Positions 22,346-33,194 of a stretch of 64,000 bases of DNA are shown here, piece after piece; position 1 is the first letter of the stretch, and each line of letters opens with the position of its first letter. Source of the stretch: Echiichthys vipera (taxonomy: Eukaryota; Chordata; Actinopteri; Perciformes; Trachinidae); NCBI GenBank assembly GCA_963691815.1, contig OY829648.1, positions 30,262,383 to 30,326,382 on the forward strand. The letters are read 5' to 3'. Position numbers and translations under genes: made by a program. The notes beneath the pieces were generated by a model. That model was not told the DNA's origin, searched no databases, and was given only the letters and a program-made list of their open reading frames with translations.

Positions 22346-23436
22346 TGTGTGACCTGATATTTATGTGTAATTTGTCTGCAATTTCCATTCAAGTGTATTC
22401 AGTAATACATTCTGTATTGTGATTGATATATTGTCTGCCTTTTAATTACTGGAACAAATGACTATTACCACTAGCATTTGGTAGCCAGTGTAGTGTGAGA
22501 TTATACTGTGATTGGAGAGGGGGTTTGTGGTATTATCCCCATTCCTACAATTCATCATGTTGAGACAACACAGACACACAAAAGCCACAGGATTTCTTGA
22601 AGGAGATTAATTTGATACAGCCAAGAGGAGGCTATGAATGCAGGCTTTTGGACCCACCTTGTGCTGTTGCTTTTCAGTATATCAACATGCTGTATGACCA
22701 AGTTTTGTTTGAAGCAAACTTAAACCTCTACTTACTAACACATATTGTCGAAATATGCATGCACACAACACTTTCAGCGTTACTAAAATGGTAAACAAGG
22801 TTTCTCTCGAAAATCTTCATAACCACTACGGGGATCTGCCACTTTGATCAACTTCTGTGGTTCAGACATCCATAGATTCACTACGCTGGCCCAATCCATT
22901 CCACCTCATAACTAGAGCCTGGCCAATACAGTTTTTTAGAGGCCGAAAATGTTACGGCAACACTGTTTCTAAATTGCCTCGAATATATGCACTGCTATAT
23001 ATCGTATAGGCCAATTAACCTATTGGAGACAAAACCTACAGTATAAATAATGCTTTTCTTTGTGTAAAGAGGAAATCTATTAGGATCAAGCCTTATATCA
23101 AAAAAGCCCCTTAAATCGGCAGCATGGGAGCATTGTGGATATCTACAAAATGACTAGGGAGTTGTAGATGAAAGGGAAGTGACTGCAAAGGATCCAAGAT
23201 AATCATCAACCCCTTTATGCTCAAGTCAAGCCAAAAACAGTTTAAACTGAGATGAGAGCAGTTCTCAACGTTTTTACTTTCTGAATCTGGCGGGAATATG
23301 TAGTAGCTTAATGTATTCCCATCAACAGGTTCGTAGAAAATCGTACAAAACGTAATTGCGCAAAAATGTGTATATCCTATGAAATATGACATTCTATTTA
23401 ATGCAGCAGAAGTTGACTGGAAGTGGATCTTGTTCA
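22346..23436. other. Unassigned; possible MITE end at 22913-23030
   Basis: TAGAGCCTGGCCAATACAGT with GGCCGAAAATG resembles a degraded copy of a common fish repeat whose ends read AGGGC-CGA-CGATA. The rest is unassigned. Confidence 0.3.
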
Positions 23437-23584
23437 CTTAGACTTAGACAAACTTTATTGTCATTCACACACATTTTCATGTATACAAACGAAATTCCGT
23501 TGCAAGGCTCCAGAAACCACCAAAAAAATATACAATATAAAAGGTAAATATAAAATATAAAAGGAGGCAAGATATAGACATATC

Positions 23585-23652
23585 TACAACAAATAAAATA
23601 TAAAATAAAATATAAAATAAAATAAAATATAAAATAAAATAAAATATAATAT
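23585..23652. repeat. (AAATA/AAATAAAT)n tract
   Basis: AAATAAAATATAAAATAAAA-type repeats lie within the LINE 3' region. Confidence 0.8.
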
Positions 23653-23859
23653 AGCATCTAAGTTGACAGAGTTGACAGCTGTTTGAAGTGAGTATTAGCA
23701 GCAGAATATTAAGTATAAATAATAAATAAACAGTGAACGGTGTAGTGAACAGTGAATATAAACAGAGAGTAACAGAATGGAATGAGGTAGTGCATAGTGT
23801 CCAAGTAAAGTGACGCAGTGTCCAGTAAAGTGACAAGTGAGTGTGTGTGTGTGGGGGGG

Positions 23860-26859
23860 TTATTTGGAGTTTAAAAGTCTTATTGCGTGGGGGATGAAGC
23901 TGTTGTGGAATCTGGATGTTCTGCTCTTAAATCTGCTGAACCTCTTACCAGAGGGCAGCAGGGAGAACAGAGCATGATGGGGGTGAGAGGGGTCCTTGAT
24001 GATGGACTCTGCCCTGGTCAGGCAGTGTCTGCTTGCAGTCTCGTGGATAGCAGGAAGAGCTGTACAGATGATACCCTCCGCTGTTCTCACCACTCTTTCT
24101 ACACGTTTCCAGTCTGAGGCGTTGCAGGCCCCAGACCAGACAGAGATGCAGCTGGTTAAAATGCTCTCTATTGTCCCTTTGTAGAAGGTGGTGAGAATGG
24201 GAGGGGGAAGGAATGCTCTTCTCATCCGACGCAGAAAGTGCAGACGCTGCTGTGCTCTCTTCACGAGAGCAGAGGTGTGAAGGGACCAGGTCAAAGTGTC
24301 GGTGATCTGCACCCCCAGGAATCTGGTGCTACTGACCCGCTCCACTGCGCCGTTGTTGATGAGGAGGGGGGGGTGACTGGGCTGTTTTTTCCTGAAGTCA
24401 ACGACGATCTCTTTTGTTTTGTTGACATTCAGGATCAAATTGTTCATGTCACACCAGTCCACCAAATGTTTCACCTCCTCTCTATAGGCCAGTTCGTTGT
24501 TGTCCCTGATGAGGCCCACCACTGTCGTGTCGTCCGCATACTTAATGATGTGGTTCGTGCTGAACCTGGCACGGCAGTCATGGGTCATCAGGGTGAAGAG
24601 CAGTGGGCTCAGGACACAGCCCTGGGGGGAGCCTGTGCTGAGGGAGATGATGCTGGAGGTGTTTCTGCCGACCCGCACAGACTGGGGCCTGTCTGTGAGG
24701 AAATCTAGAAGCCAGTTACAAAGGGGGGTGTTGAGTCCAAGGGGGGCCAGTTTGCTCACCAGATGCTGGGGGATGATCGTGTTAAATGCTGAGCTGAAGT
24801 CCAGAAACAGCATACGCACGTGGGTGTTATTCCTCTCCAGATGATCCAGGCTCAGGTGGAGTGTAGAGGAGATGGCGTCCTCTGTGGAGTGATTGGAGCG
24901 GTAAGCAAACTGGAGCGGGTCAAAAGAGGAGGGGAGTTTGGAGATGATGTGGTCCTTCACCAGCCTCTCGAAGCACTTCATCATGATTGGAGTCAGTGCA
25001 ACAGCGCGGTAATCATTGAGGGATGAGATTGTGGGTTTTTTGGGCACAGGTATGATGGTGGCAGTCTTAAAACAGGAAGGGACGACAGCAAGTGACAGCG
25101 AGGTGTTGAATAGATCCGTAAGGACGTGAGCCAGCTGGTCAGCACAGTCTTTGAACACCCGACCCGGTATGTTATCAGGGCCCGCTGCCTTCCGCGCGTT
25201 GACTCTACTCAGTGTCCTCCGGACCTCAGCTGTCTCAAGTCTGAGTGCCTGTTCATCGGGGTGAGGTGGGGATTTCCTCGCAGGAGTGTGGTTACGAGCA
25301 TCAAACCGACCAAAGTAGAAGTTGAGCTCGTTGAGGAAGTCTGTGTTGTCGTCGCAGGGTAGAGGAGCAGCTTTGTAGTCGGTGATGGTCTGGATGCCTT
25401 TCCACATGCGCCTGGTGTTTGTCGGGTCGTGGAAGAATCCCTGGATTCTCTGACCATAGGCACGTTTAGCTGTTCTGATGGCACGGTTCAGGTTGGCTCT
25501 GGCTGATCTGAGCACCTCACCGTCCCCGGACTTGAACGCTACATTCCGTGCCCTCAGCTTAGCACGTACCTCATTGGTCATCCAGGGTTTCTGATTAGCC
25601 CGTGTGGTGACAGTCTTAGTGGCAGAGACATCCTCCATGCATTTCTGGATGTAAGCCGACACAGATTCAGCATACTCCTCCACATCGATGGTGTTGTCTA
25701 CAGTTGCAGCAGTCTTAAAGATGTCCCAGTCTGTGCACTCAAAACAGTCCTGTAGTGCTGACACAGATCCCTCAGGCCAGACCCTCACCTGCTTCACAGT
25801 GGGTTGTCCTCTGGTGAGCAGGGGCCTGTATGCAGGAATTAGCCTAACAGAGAGATGGTCTGATGAGCCAAGGTGGGGGCGGGGGGCTGCCTTGTATGCT
25901 GCCTTGATGTTGGTGTAGGCTTTGTCTAGTGTGTTTGAGCCTCTGGTTGCAAAGTCCACATGCTGATGGAAATGGGGGAGAACTGTCTTCATGTTGGCCT
26001 GATTAAAGTCCCCGGCAACAATGAAGACACCCTCTGGATGTGTAGTTTGCAAGTCACTGATGGAGCGGTAGAGCACACTCAGAGCCTCCTTGGTGTTAGC
26101 ACTTGGGGGGATGTAAACAGCAGTGATGATGATGGTGGTGAACTCCCTGGGCATATAAAACGGTCTACATTTTATAGCCAGAAGTTCAATGTCCGGAGAG
26201 CAATAACTTGAGACTACGTTAGGGTTATTACACCAACTGTTGTTACTGTAGATGCAAACGCCACCGCCCCGGGTTTTACCGCTGAGAGCGCAGCTTCTGT
26301 CCAACCGTAAAGTTGTCAGTCCCTCCATGCTAACAGCGCTGTCGGGGATGGAGGAGTTTAGCCACGTCTCCGTGAGAATTATGGCACAGCAGTCTCTTAT
26401 CTCCCGTTTAGATGTTAAATCCAGCTTCAGGTAATCCACTTTGTTCTCCAGGGAGCGGACGTTGGCAAGCAGGATGGATGGAAGCGGCGTTCTGCAGGGG
26501 TTCGCCTTTAGCTTAGCCGTTAGCCCTCCCCGGCTACCGCGCTTCCGCTTCCTATCGCACCGTCTCCGTCTCCTCCGGGAGCGGCCAGCGCTGGTGGGAG
26601 CTCCCGCTGCTTCACAGGCCGCCGGGTCTTGTTGACGAAGCAGTCCGAGGCTGTCCAGAGTCTGCAGGATCGATGTGTCCAAAGTCGTTGTTTTGCAGGA
26701 TGCATGTACTATTAGCATGAACTGTCGATCGTATGTTAGTTTACCGATGTTACGATGAACGCTAGCTGTTAAACTGACTAGTTTAGATGCCTTATTTGTT
26801 GTAGAAGGTCTAATCTTCTCAGGAGCCGTTGCAGCCGCAGCCGAGCAGGGCGCCGCCAT
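23860..26859 (-). CDS. LINE ORF: AP endonuclease plus reverse transcriptase, intact
   Basis: One uninterrupted ORF of 999 residues nicks target DNA and reverse-transcribes the element RNA. A basic N-terminal region (SRRRRRRCDRKRKRGSRGG, about 93-112) is followed by an APE-type endonuclease with all key motifs: LANVRSLENK (N133), TETWL (E164), TAVYIPP (Y249), VAGDFN (D284, N286) and GSSDH (D334, H335). The reverse transcriptase follows, with KAAGPDNIP (558-566), FLDFSSAFNTI (685-695), GSPQGCVLSP (743-752) and the catalytic YADD (774-777), then FLGV (847-850) and a C-terminal tail RFHNSFIPHAIRLLNSK. The start ATGGCGGCG sits in good context just after the presumed 5' end. Clade assignment (Rex1/Babar versus L2) is by overall look only. 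No inactivating change was seen. Confidence 0.92.
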   Translation of the reverse strand: MAAPCSAAAATAPEKIRPSTTNKASKLVSLTASVHRNIGKLTYDRQFMLIVHASCKTTTLDTSILQTLDSLGLLRQQDPAACEAAGAPTSAGRSRRRRRRCDRKRKRGSRGGLTAKLKANPCRTPLPSILLANVRSLENKVDYLKLDLTSKREIRDCCAIILTETWLNSSIPDSAVSMEGLTTLRLDRSCALSGKTRGGGVCIYSNNSWCNNPNVVSSYCSPDIELLAIKCRPFYMPREFTTIIITAVYIPPSANTKEALSVLYRSISDLQTTHPEGVFIVAGDFNQANMKTVLPHFHQHVDFATRGSNTLDKAYTNIKAAYKAAPRPHLGSSDHLSVRLIPAYRPLLTRGQPTVKQVRVWPEGSVSALQDCFECTDWDIFKTAATVDNTIDVEEYAESVSAYIQKCMEDVSATKTVTTRANQKPWMTNEVRAKLRARNVAFKSGDGEVLRSARANLNRAIRTAKRAYGQRIQGFFHDPTNTRRMWKGIQTITDYKAAPLPCDDNTDFLNELNFYFGRFDARNHTPARKSPPHPDEQALRLETAEVRRTLSRVNARKAAGPDNIPGRVFKDCADQLAHVLTDLFNTSLSLAVVPSCFKTATIIPVPKKPTISSLNDYRAVALTPIMMKCFERLVKDHIISKLPSSFDPLQFAYRSNHSTEDAISSTLHLSLDHLERNNTHVRMLFLDFSSAFNTIIPQHLVSKLAPLGLNTPLCNWLLDFLTDRPQSVRVGRNTSSIISLSTGSPQGCVLSPLLFTLMTHDCRARFSTNHIIKYADDTTVVGLIRDNNELAYREEVKHLVDWCDMNNLILNVNKTKEIVVDFRKKQPSHPPLLINNGAVERVSSTRFLGVQITDTLTWSLHTSALVKRAQQRLHFLRRMRRAFLPPPILTTFYKGTIESILTSCISVWSGACNASDWKRVERVVRTAEGIICTALPAIHETASRHCLTRAESIIKDPSHPHHALFSLLPSGKRFSRFKSRTSRFHNSFIPHAIRLLNSK

Positions 26860-27001
26860 CTTCCTGAGAGGAAGTGAAGTGTTTATGTTTGTTGTTTATG
26901 TTTTGTTACGTTTAGGTAACAAAGAGGTGACAATTAGGTTTAGGCAACAAAATTACCCTTATCATAACAAAAGATGACCCTCCTGCATACATGGAGATCA
27001 G

Positions 27002-27198
27002 TAGTGATGTCTAAATGAAGCTTCATTAAGTATTAGTTGTATTCGTTGAGCCCACTAGATGGAGCTCTTGGTTTAAAGAAAAAGTCTCAATGAATGGTGA
27101 TTCAGTGTGTTTTCAACCCTTTGTTGAACAGAGAGCTCCATCTAGTGGACTCAAACGACAAAGAAAATTGTTCATGAAGCTTCATTTGGACATCACTA
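27002..27198 (+). mobile_element. hAT-type MITE, copy B, with perfect 8-bp target duplication
   Basis: This is 197 bases, beginning TAGTGATGTC and ending GACATCACTA, with subterminal AATGAAGCTTCAT inverted. It is flanked by GAGATCAG at 26994-27001 and 27199-27206. A second inverted pair lies inside (CACTAGATGGAGCTC near 27053; GAGCTCCATCTAGTG near 27133), so the whole unit is nearly palindromic. It has no coding capacity. The 8-bp duplication and TAGTGATG end fit the hAT superfamily. Confidence 0.92.
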
Positions 27199-27206
27199 GA
27201 GATCAG

Positions 27207-28910
27207 CAGTCTTATACTACGCCCCCTCAGTTAAATAAATTAGTTGAACACATACAAAATTAATAAGTGATATACAAATACTTTTGTGCGTTACTTTTCA
27301 GACAATATCATATGAACTGAGATTGAGAACAGACTGAGAATTTACCTGGACGTAACTCCAGTTTGTTTGAATTCTCTTTTTTCAATATAAATAAGGCTTT
27401 GTGTGCAGCACGGGAGCAAAAAAAATTAATAATAATAATAATTAATAATCATGAGCACTGTGAAACCATGGTATTTTGTCTGACAATCATGGTATCAAAA
27501 CACATAACGTGACAGCCCTACTCAGTTAGATGCCTTTGTAAGAAATCTTGAATCCCTAAATGATATCAATACAGATATACTGATATCAATGACGCCTTCC
27601 TTATATTCCCACATGCCATTCAACAAAATAGCCCAATACATAAAATCAAAAGGCACAAAACCGCTTCCTCCATTTCAAGCAGCCTAAACTATGGACAGTG
27701 AATCATCACAATACCCCAAACCTGACATTTTCTAATCCTGTGGATGCACAAGGAAAATGAAGGACCCAATTTGGATTTGTATGGGTTCAATATGGATCAC
27801 GCACCGGCTGCTGTCCTTGTTAGCATTAAGGCAACAGCCAAAACATATTTCTCAAAGCCTTCTGTATTTGCTAGAAAGACTTGCGGGGGTTCTCAACCTA
27901 ACACCTTGACATGGCATTGATGGGGAGGAAATGACATATCTACCCGTGCACAAAATAGGACCCTGGATTTGCCCTCAAAATACACCTTTAGAGGCAATCT
28001 GCTTTCCACAAAAAGGGGTCAAGCCAGGCAGAGAGATAAATAAATTGCTTGTCCACCGCTAGGCTGTATAGCCTTGTTTCAACTAGGTCATATACCTCTA
28101 CGTATACATTAAAAGCATAGCAGAGGAAAGAAGAAGAGAAAAAAAAGACTAGAGTAGAGGACAGGGTAGGATAAAGGCTATAACAGGACAATAAAACCAT
28201 GCTAAATTCTGGAGAGCAGATTCTGATCTTAGGATAGTGGAATGAATAGCAAAGTGTGATAACAGCTTGCAAGTGGAGTTTTCACACCTATATGCTTGCA
28301 GCTGGGGTTACTCAACTGCACAGAGAAATAAAAAAAAACAGTAAAAGCAAAGCTGAATACAGTATATGTACTGCTGTTGCTTTGTTCCGTGATATTTTGT
28401 TGGAGTGTTGGCCCTATTCATTTTGTGCTTCGTTTTGCACCATTTTATATTACTCATCAGCGTGTGAACATCTCATTCAGTACTTTGATAAATGCCATTA
28501 GTGCATAACCCTTTGGAAGGGATTCATAATAAACAAGGGTGCGGTTCGAGGCTAGGAGAGATGGCTGCAGCTGATTCCATTTGCCTTTTGGAGAGAGCAG
28601 CAGTTGCTGACTTTATGAGGATTAGGAGTAGAAATGATGGGATTTTGATGCTGAAAAGCCCAGCTGAGAAGCAGCGCAGCATGAGAGCATGAAGCATAGC
28701 GGGAGTGGAGACGCAGGCTGGGTTTCAGTGCCTCAAGCAGACAATGTCACATCTCCCACACAAAACAGCAGCATTGATTATTGCAGAATAGGGAGCCAGG
28801 AACCCTGGCTTTCTCCAACGACAGAATGAGACATGCTGTCTAGTAATACCTGGTTAATGTCAACAAATTGACAGTCCAAGTCCTTATGCCTTTTCTTGGC
28901 ACCTCTGTCA
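27207..28910. other. Unassigned, with a weak repeat trace at 27460-27525
   Basis: CACTGTGAAACCATGGTATT with repeated CATGGTAT-like words resembles a degraded MITE end. Segment 28480-28700 is more complex and could be conserved non-coding DNA. No gene is supported. Confidence 0.3.
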
Positions 28911-28941
<31 letters not shown>

Positions 28942-28943
28942 AC
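28911..28943. repeat. poly(C)17 followed by (AC)8
   Basis: Seventeen C residues at 28911-28927 join an AC run to 28943. Confidence 0.95.
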
Positions 28944-29132
28944 TTTTTTCTCTCACTGTAATTACACATCTCAAGGACAAGAAGCTTCAAGTTTGATTTT
29001 GTTAATAATTTATACTGAAAAGATGTTGCACTGTTTTTCAGCAATAATGCAAAAAAGTAAGTGGAACAAAAATAAAACCATAGTATTTTTAAACCAACAA
29101 ACATATGCTTTATATATGCAATTTAAAAGTCC

Positions 29133-29449
29133 TGCACACAAGTGCTATAAGAAGCGAGCTTGTGTCCAGAGGGTCGTCGATTCATTCCCCGGGACCAGCA
29201 CAAAATCTGGGTGGGGAAGTGAAGAAGCAGCACTTGCCCTTTCCTCATTACCGCTACTGAGGTGCCCTTGGGCAAAGCCCATGACCCTAAAACGCTCCAG
29301 TTGAGCTGCTCAGTGGGCAGCAGAGCAGACTGGGGTTGTACTGGGCAGCTTCCAGGTGTGAATGTGTAACTGTGTAAATGTGATCAGAGCGTTACTGAAA
29401 AAGTGAGCATTGCTCTCAGTGTTCTCCCCCTGAATAAAATAAAGTTGAA
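29133..29449 (+). repeat. tRNA-derived SINE, longer copy
   Basis: The head CTTGTGTCCAGAGGGTCGTC with a B-box-like GTCGATTCATTCC leads to the body words ACTGAGGTGCCCTTGGGCAA, GCAGAGCAGACTGGGGTTGT and CCAGGTGTGAATGTGTAACT. It ends CCCCCTGAATAAAATAAAGT and TGAATGA. The body matches the minus-strand copy at 10340-10525. It depends on a LINE for movement. Confidence 0.75.
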
Positions 29450-29977
29450 TGACCATGAACCAAAAAATCAGGCACAACTTCACATTAACCAGAATAGTTT
29501 CTGTCCTAGCCTGATTAAAACCTGAATTTCCTTTTTTATACATGCCTGTAAGTTGAATAGATATCGTGGAAATTTGCGCCAACCTGATTCAAGCCTGAGT
29601 GATTTTTTAGAAATCACAGTCGAACCCAGCAGGCCAGGTCCAATCTGGTTCCTGCAGATAATCAAAGCTCTACTACACACCCACACAGGTGTTATTTTAG
29701 CTAACAAGAGCTCTGCTCAGGCTGAAGTTGATTGCGATGCTGAGAATTACATGACTTCATGTATTGATAACAATGACAAAACACAAATGTCAAAAACAGG
29801 AACTCAAATTTCCAACAAAAATGTGAAAAGAGCACAGTTTATAAATGCACTGACAGCTCTTAGCAGCAAGGCAAGTGTATTTGTATAGCAAATGTCAACA
29901 ACAAGGTAATTCAAAGTGCTTTAAATAAAACAGGAGGAGGTCTAATCAACCAGCCATACATAATCACCTGGGTGGTC
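29450..29977. other. Unassigned interval
   Basis: No supported feature was found. Confidence 0.4.
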
Positions 29978-30362
29978 TAGTGATGGGAATTACAGCTCTG
30001 TGATGGGAGCCGGATGATGTTATGGCTCTGTTCCTTTCCAAGAGCCATTCAAAAAAAGGGCTCATTGTTAATTTTTACTTCACTATTTATTATAGGGGTA
30101 GGGGTCAATATTCATCTGTAAAAATCAGTCAGGCATTGTACAAGAGCAACTACATGTTGCTATCTATCTACTATCACAGGAGGAGACAGTGCTGCAAAGT
30201 ACTTGTGTGAGCATAAAGCCGGCACTGCGGAACTAGGGCAGTCAGTGAAATTTGGGCGGCACCACAAATCAAAGAACGCTCTCAAGTACGACTCAGTTCC
30301 CTTTTGTTCATTCCAAAGAGCCGTTCAAAAGAACTGCTTCGTTTGTGAGTGTATCATCACTA
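29978..30362. mobile_element. 385-bp hAT-type MITE, second family
   Basis: It begins TAGTGATGGGAA and ends ATCATCACTA. Flanks GGGTGGTC (29970-29977) and GTGTGGTT (30363-30370) agree at 6 of 8 positions, an aged 8-bp duplication. Internal inverted words include CCAAGAGCCATTCAAAA and CAAAGAGCCGTTCAAAAGAA. It has no coding content. Confidence 0.7.
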
Positions 30363-30513
30363 GTGTGGTTTTAGATTTGAACTAATCTCTGAATTCTGCA
30401 TAGAACTGCCAATCTATAGGCAACAAGACAAGATTTGGGTCGGGGAAGCAGTCTGATTTCTGTTTGTAGTCCGAGTTATATCGCCCAATCATGTTTGGGC
30501 AATATATCATGAA

Positions 30514-30668
30514 TTGGCTGCATGCAGGTAAACGGTCTGCGTGGAGAGCAAAAGAGGGAGAAGACATTTGCCATTATGCAATTATGGGACCCATGGGCTA
30601 TTGTGTGAAGACGATTTAGCTTTGTTATTATTTATATACCTTCAGACTGTATGCAGATATCTGTTTAT
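30514..30668 (+). repeat. Dispersed repeat X, copy 1, left part
   Basis: Shared with 63399-63533: GCATGCAGGTAAAC, GATTTAGCTTTGTTATTATT. It continues at 31958 after an inserted element. Confidence 0.75.
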
Positions 30669-31951
30669 CAGGGTCTACAAAAAATGATGAAGCATTTGTT
30701 GGAAAATCAAGGTTACATTACAGAATTACTTTGCACTATAAAATCCCTTTTGCTCTTTAAAATGGTTACTCAAAAACACCAGAAAAAGAACCTCGTCCTG
30801 AAGTAGGCTGGCGACTGCTGCCTGCTTTATTTTATGGCCACTCTGTGTTTCTCCAGCTTTGCATGCAACTGTAACGGGATGTTACAGTAAAGGGATGTAA
30901 CGATACACTGAGGTCATGATTTGATTCAGGATACTAAGATCACGGTATGATTTTCAATTACATTTTTTAAACAAAATGAGATTGAAGACAAATGATGAGT
31001 GAAAATGTCACTTTTATAAAAATCTACACAATATATTTTCTCTCATCTTTTCTTTTTCAAATTTTAGAATGATTATTTCTGATGTACAAACTGCAAAACA
31101 ATGCTTATTGCATTTTCTTTCTTAAAGTAAAACTGAACATGTATATTTTTAAATAACAAAATTAATAATTTAATTGAATTAAAAAACAAACAAAATAAGG
31201 CTTGGCCTGTGTTCCTAGTTTGGAACTGACGTATTGAATATCAGCAGATTTTCCGGAGCTGAGATCTCTGCACATTCACAAATGAGTGCTTTACATGGAC
31301 ATGAATATCCAGTTTATGAGGCTAATGATCATCAGAATTAGAATCATAAATACTATAATAATCCCAGGGGGAAACTGTTTAAATCATATTCAGGATATGG
31401 TGTTTACTTAAGCACAGAGAACTCCCAATATTAATATTCCTCCCCTTACACATGATAAATACCATTATTTTTGTGGAGATGCTGTGTTTTTCAGAAACAA
31501 ACCAGCGTCTGGAAATATGGAAATATGTAACACTGCATTGTTCAGTTACTAACATTTAGCAACTTTACTGCTTCTCTTCTCTGCTCCGATCATGAACAAG
31601 CAACATCCGTCTGCATAGAACGGACATAGAACGTCAACAGGCTCATTTAGCTAGAGACTAGCTTGCGCTGAGTGTGTGCAGATAAGTTCTGACCAGGCTG
31701 GACTTCACGTTCATAGTTATTGGTTCCAGGTTTGTTCTGTTCAGTGGTTTTATTATAATGTAACATTAATCTAGACTTTTCTAAAGATAAAACTAGATTA
31801 AAAAAAGAGCAACTGAACTTTATAAAAATAACATTCATCAGTTTGACCTGGCAAAATTATATTTAATACTTTTAACACAATTTAAGACAATTCAAGACCT
31901 TAAATTCAGATAATTGTATTTTAGACTTTTAAAGAGCCTGCGGATACCCTG
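30669..31951. mobile_element. 1283-bp CAGGG-ended element with 6-bp duplication GTTTAT
   Basis: The left end CAGGGTCTAC and right end GGATACCCTG are inverted at 8 of 10 positions. Exact GTTTAT duplications flank it at 30663-30668 and 31952-31957. Repeat X is interrupted exactly here and is continuous at 63.5 kb, which independently proves an insertion. There is no long ORF. The right side contains repeated AAGAC-TTAAA words, as in hAT-like relatives, but hAT elements duplicate 8 bp. The family is therefore unassigned. Confidence 0.75.
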
Positions 31952-31957
31952 GTTTAT

Positions 31958-32040
31958 AGAGACTCTAGAGAGTCTCACTTTTCGAGTTGCTAATCCGACC
32001 ATAAACAATGGCCGCTGCTCAGAAGATGAAGCCTTGGCCT
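31958..32040 (+). repeat. Dispersed repeat X, copy 1, right part
   Basis: AGAGACTC... through GAGTTGCTAATCCGACCATA and AACAATGG aligns with 63534-63614. Confidence 0.7.
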
Positions 32041-32898
32041 AGATATCTGCTGGCAACACCGTAAAGCCTGACATATTGACAGTTGCCTGCAGATACATCA
32101 GACAGAAAGCTGATTGATTCTGAGATTGAGTTTGAACTAAGAGTTAATTTGCCCACAATCCATGTAGCTTGATCCACAACTACTGGGCCTGTTTATGTGC
32201 AGTGCCTCCTATACCTCATTTGAGTGACAAGCTAACAGGCAAAGTTATTTTAATTTAAAACTGTAGCAAACAACATTACCTTCTGCCATGATTTTTCCAT
32301 CATTATCAGGTCATTATTTTTCACATTGTGTGGTGTCACAATTATCCATTGAGCACACCACACAAATTTCCCCAATTTTTAGTTCATGACAAGAGGAACA
32401 ACTGCCTAGTCTACTTATAGAGCCATGTTTGGATAATATGAGTTCCAAATAAAAAGTGACCCTTCTAGTGCAAGTTTATGCAGGCATTGGGCTAAATAGG
32501 GAAGGCCAACTGAATGCTCAATGCACACCCAGAGCTGGAATTATGGTTCTGCAGACATGCACATTCCTGTACTGTCGAGAAGCATTCAATTGATTGATTA
32601 TAATCACAGGTGTACAGACAGCAGAATGGGCTACTATGAAACAACCCCACCTCGTACCATTGCACAGGCAAATGGCCCATTATGCGGAATCAAAACCAAA
32701 GCTAAACTAGCTAGGCTGCTCATAGCAGAGGAACCCCAGTATGCTTCAGAGGAAAGCAAAGAACATTTTAAGTATATACACATGCACACTCAGTGCACTA
32801 AAACAAGTAGGTCCAATTAAAAAGACAAGTACAACGAAACAAAGCTTACCAAATGGCAAAGTGTGTGAATGGGGAGTATACCTATCTTAAAGACAGGC
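32041..32898. other. Unassigned AT-rich interval
   Basis: No supported feature was found. Confidence 0.4.
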
Positions 32899-32969
32899 CT
32901 GTGAATGTTCTCATTCGTCCAGGTCATCGTTATCCTCAAAGCAATTTCAGTCAAAAACAACTGGACTGG

Positions 32970-33022
32970 TTGTTTGTCTAGGAAGACGTTTCACCTCTCA
33001 TCCAAGAGGCTTCATCAGTTCA
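32970..33022 (-). ncRNA. Hammerhead-ribozyme-like core in the Penelope terminal region
   Basis: On the minus strand CTGATGA (33018-33012) is followed by a stem that can pair GCCTCT with AGAGGT, then GAAA (32992-32989). CUGAUGA, stem II and GAAA are the hammerhead core in the right order. Penelope-like elements are known to carry hammerheads. Helix III (GTCT/AGAC) is short, and the expected cleavage triplet is not convincingly placed, so activity is doubtful. Confidence 0.5.
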
Positions 33023-33194
33023 TGTACGCATCTGACCAGGCTGGGACTGGTCCAACTAACTGGTGTGGAGATCCAGGTATTTAACCTCTCACAAGGCCGA
33101 TGATGTCACTGACACCCTTTGTGCTCCAAATGCCCACGCCCGTCGTTAGAGTGACAGTCGTTGGTGGGCAGTTGGTTTCGACTTCGTTAGTGCT

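Larger units (their letters stand above)
23437..26885 (-). mobile_element. Apparently full-length Rex1/CR1-type LINE
   Basis: On the minus strand, a short leader (ACTTCCTCTCAGGAAG) precedes ATGGCGGCG. A 999-codon ORF follows, and a 3' untranslated region of about 420 bases ends GACAATAAAGTTTGTC and short AAGTCT repeats. The 3' region contains an AAATA-rich tract (23585-23652). The intact ORF argues for a recent insertion. No clear target duplication was found, so the exact borders are approximate. Confidence 0.8.

Noticed and set aside
24238..24708. 156-codon plus-strand frame
   Set aside because: It lies antisense to the reverse-transcriptase core and has no domain of its own.
23887..26705. 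Numerous plus-strand open frames up to 156 codons across the LINE
   Set aside because: They are antisense shadows of the intact LINE ORF.
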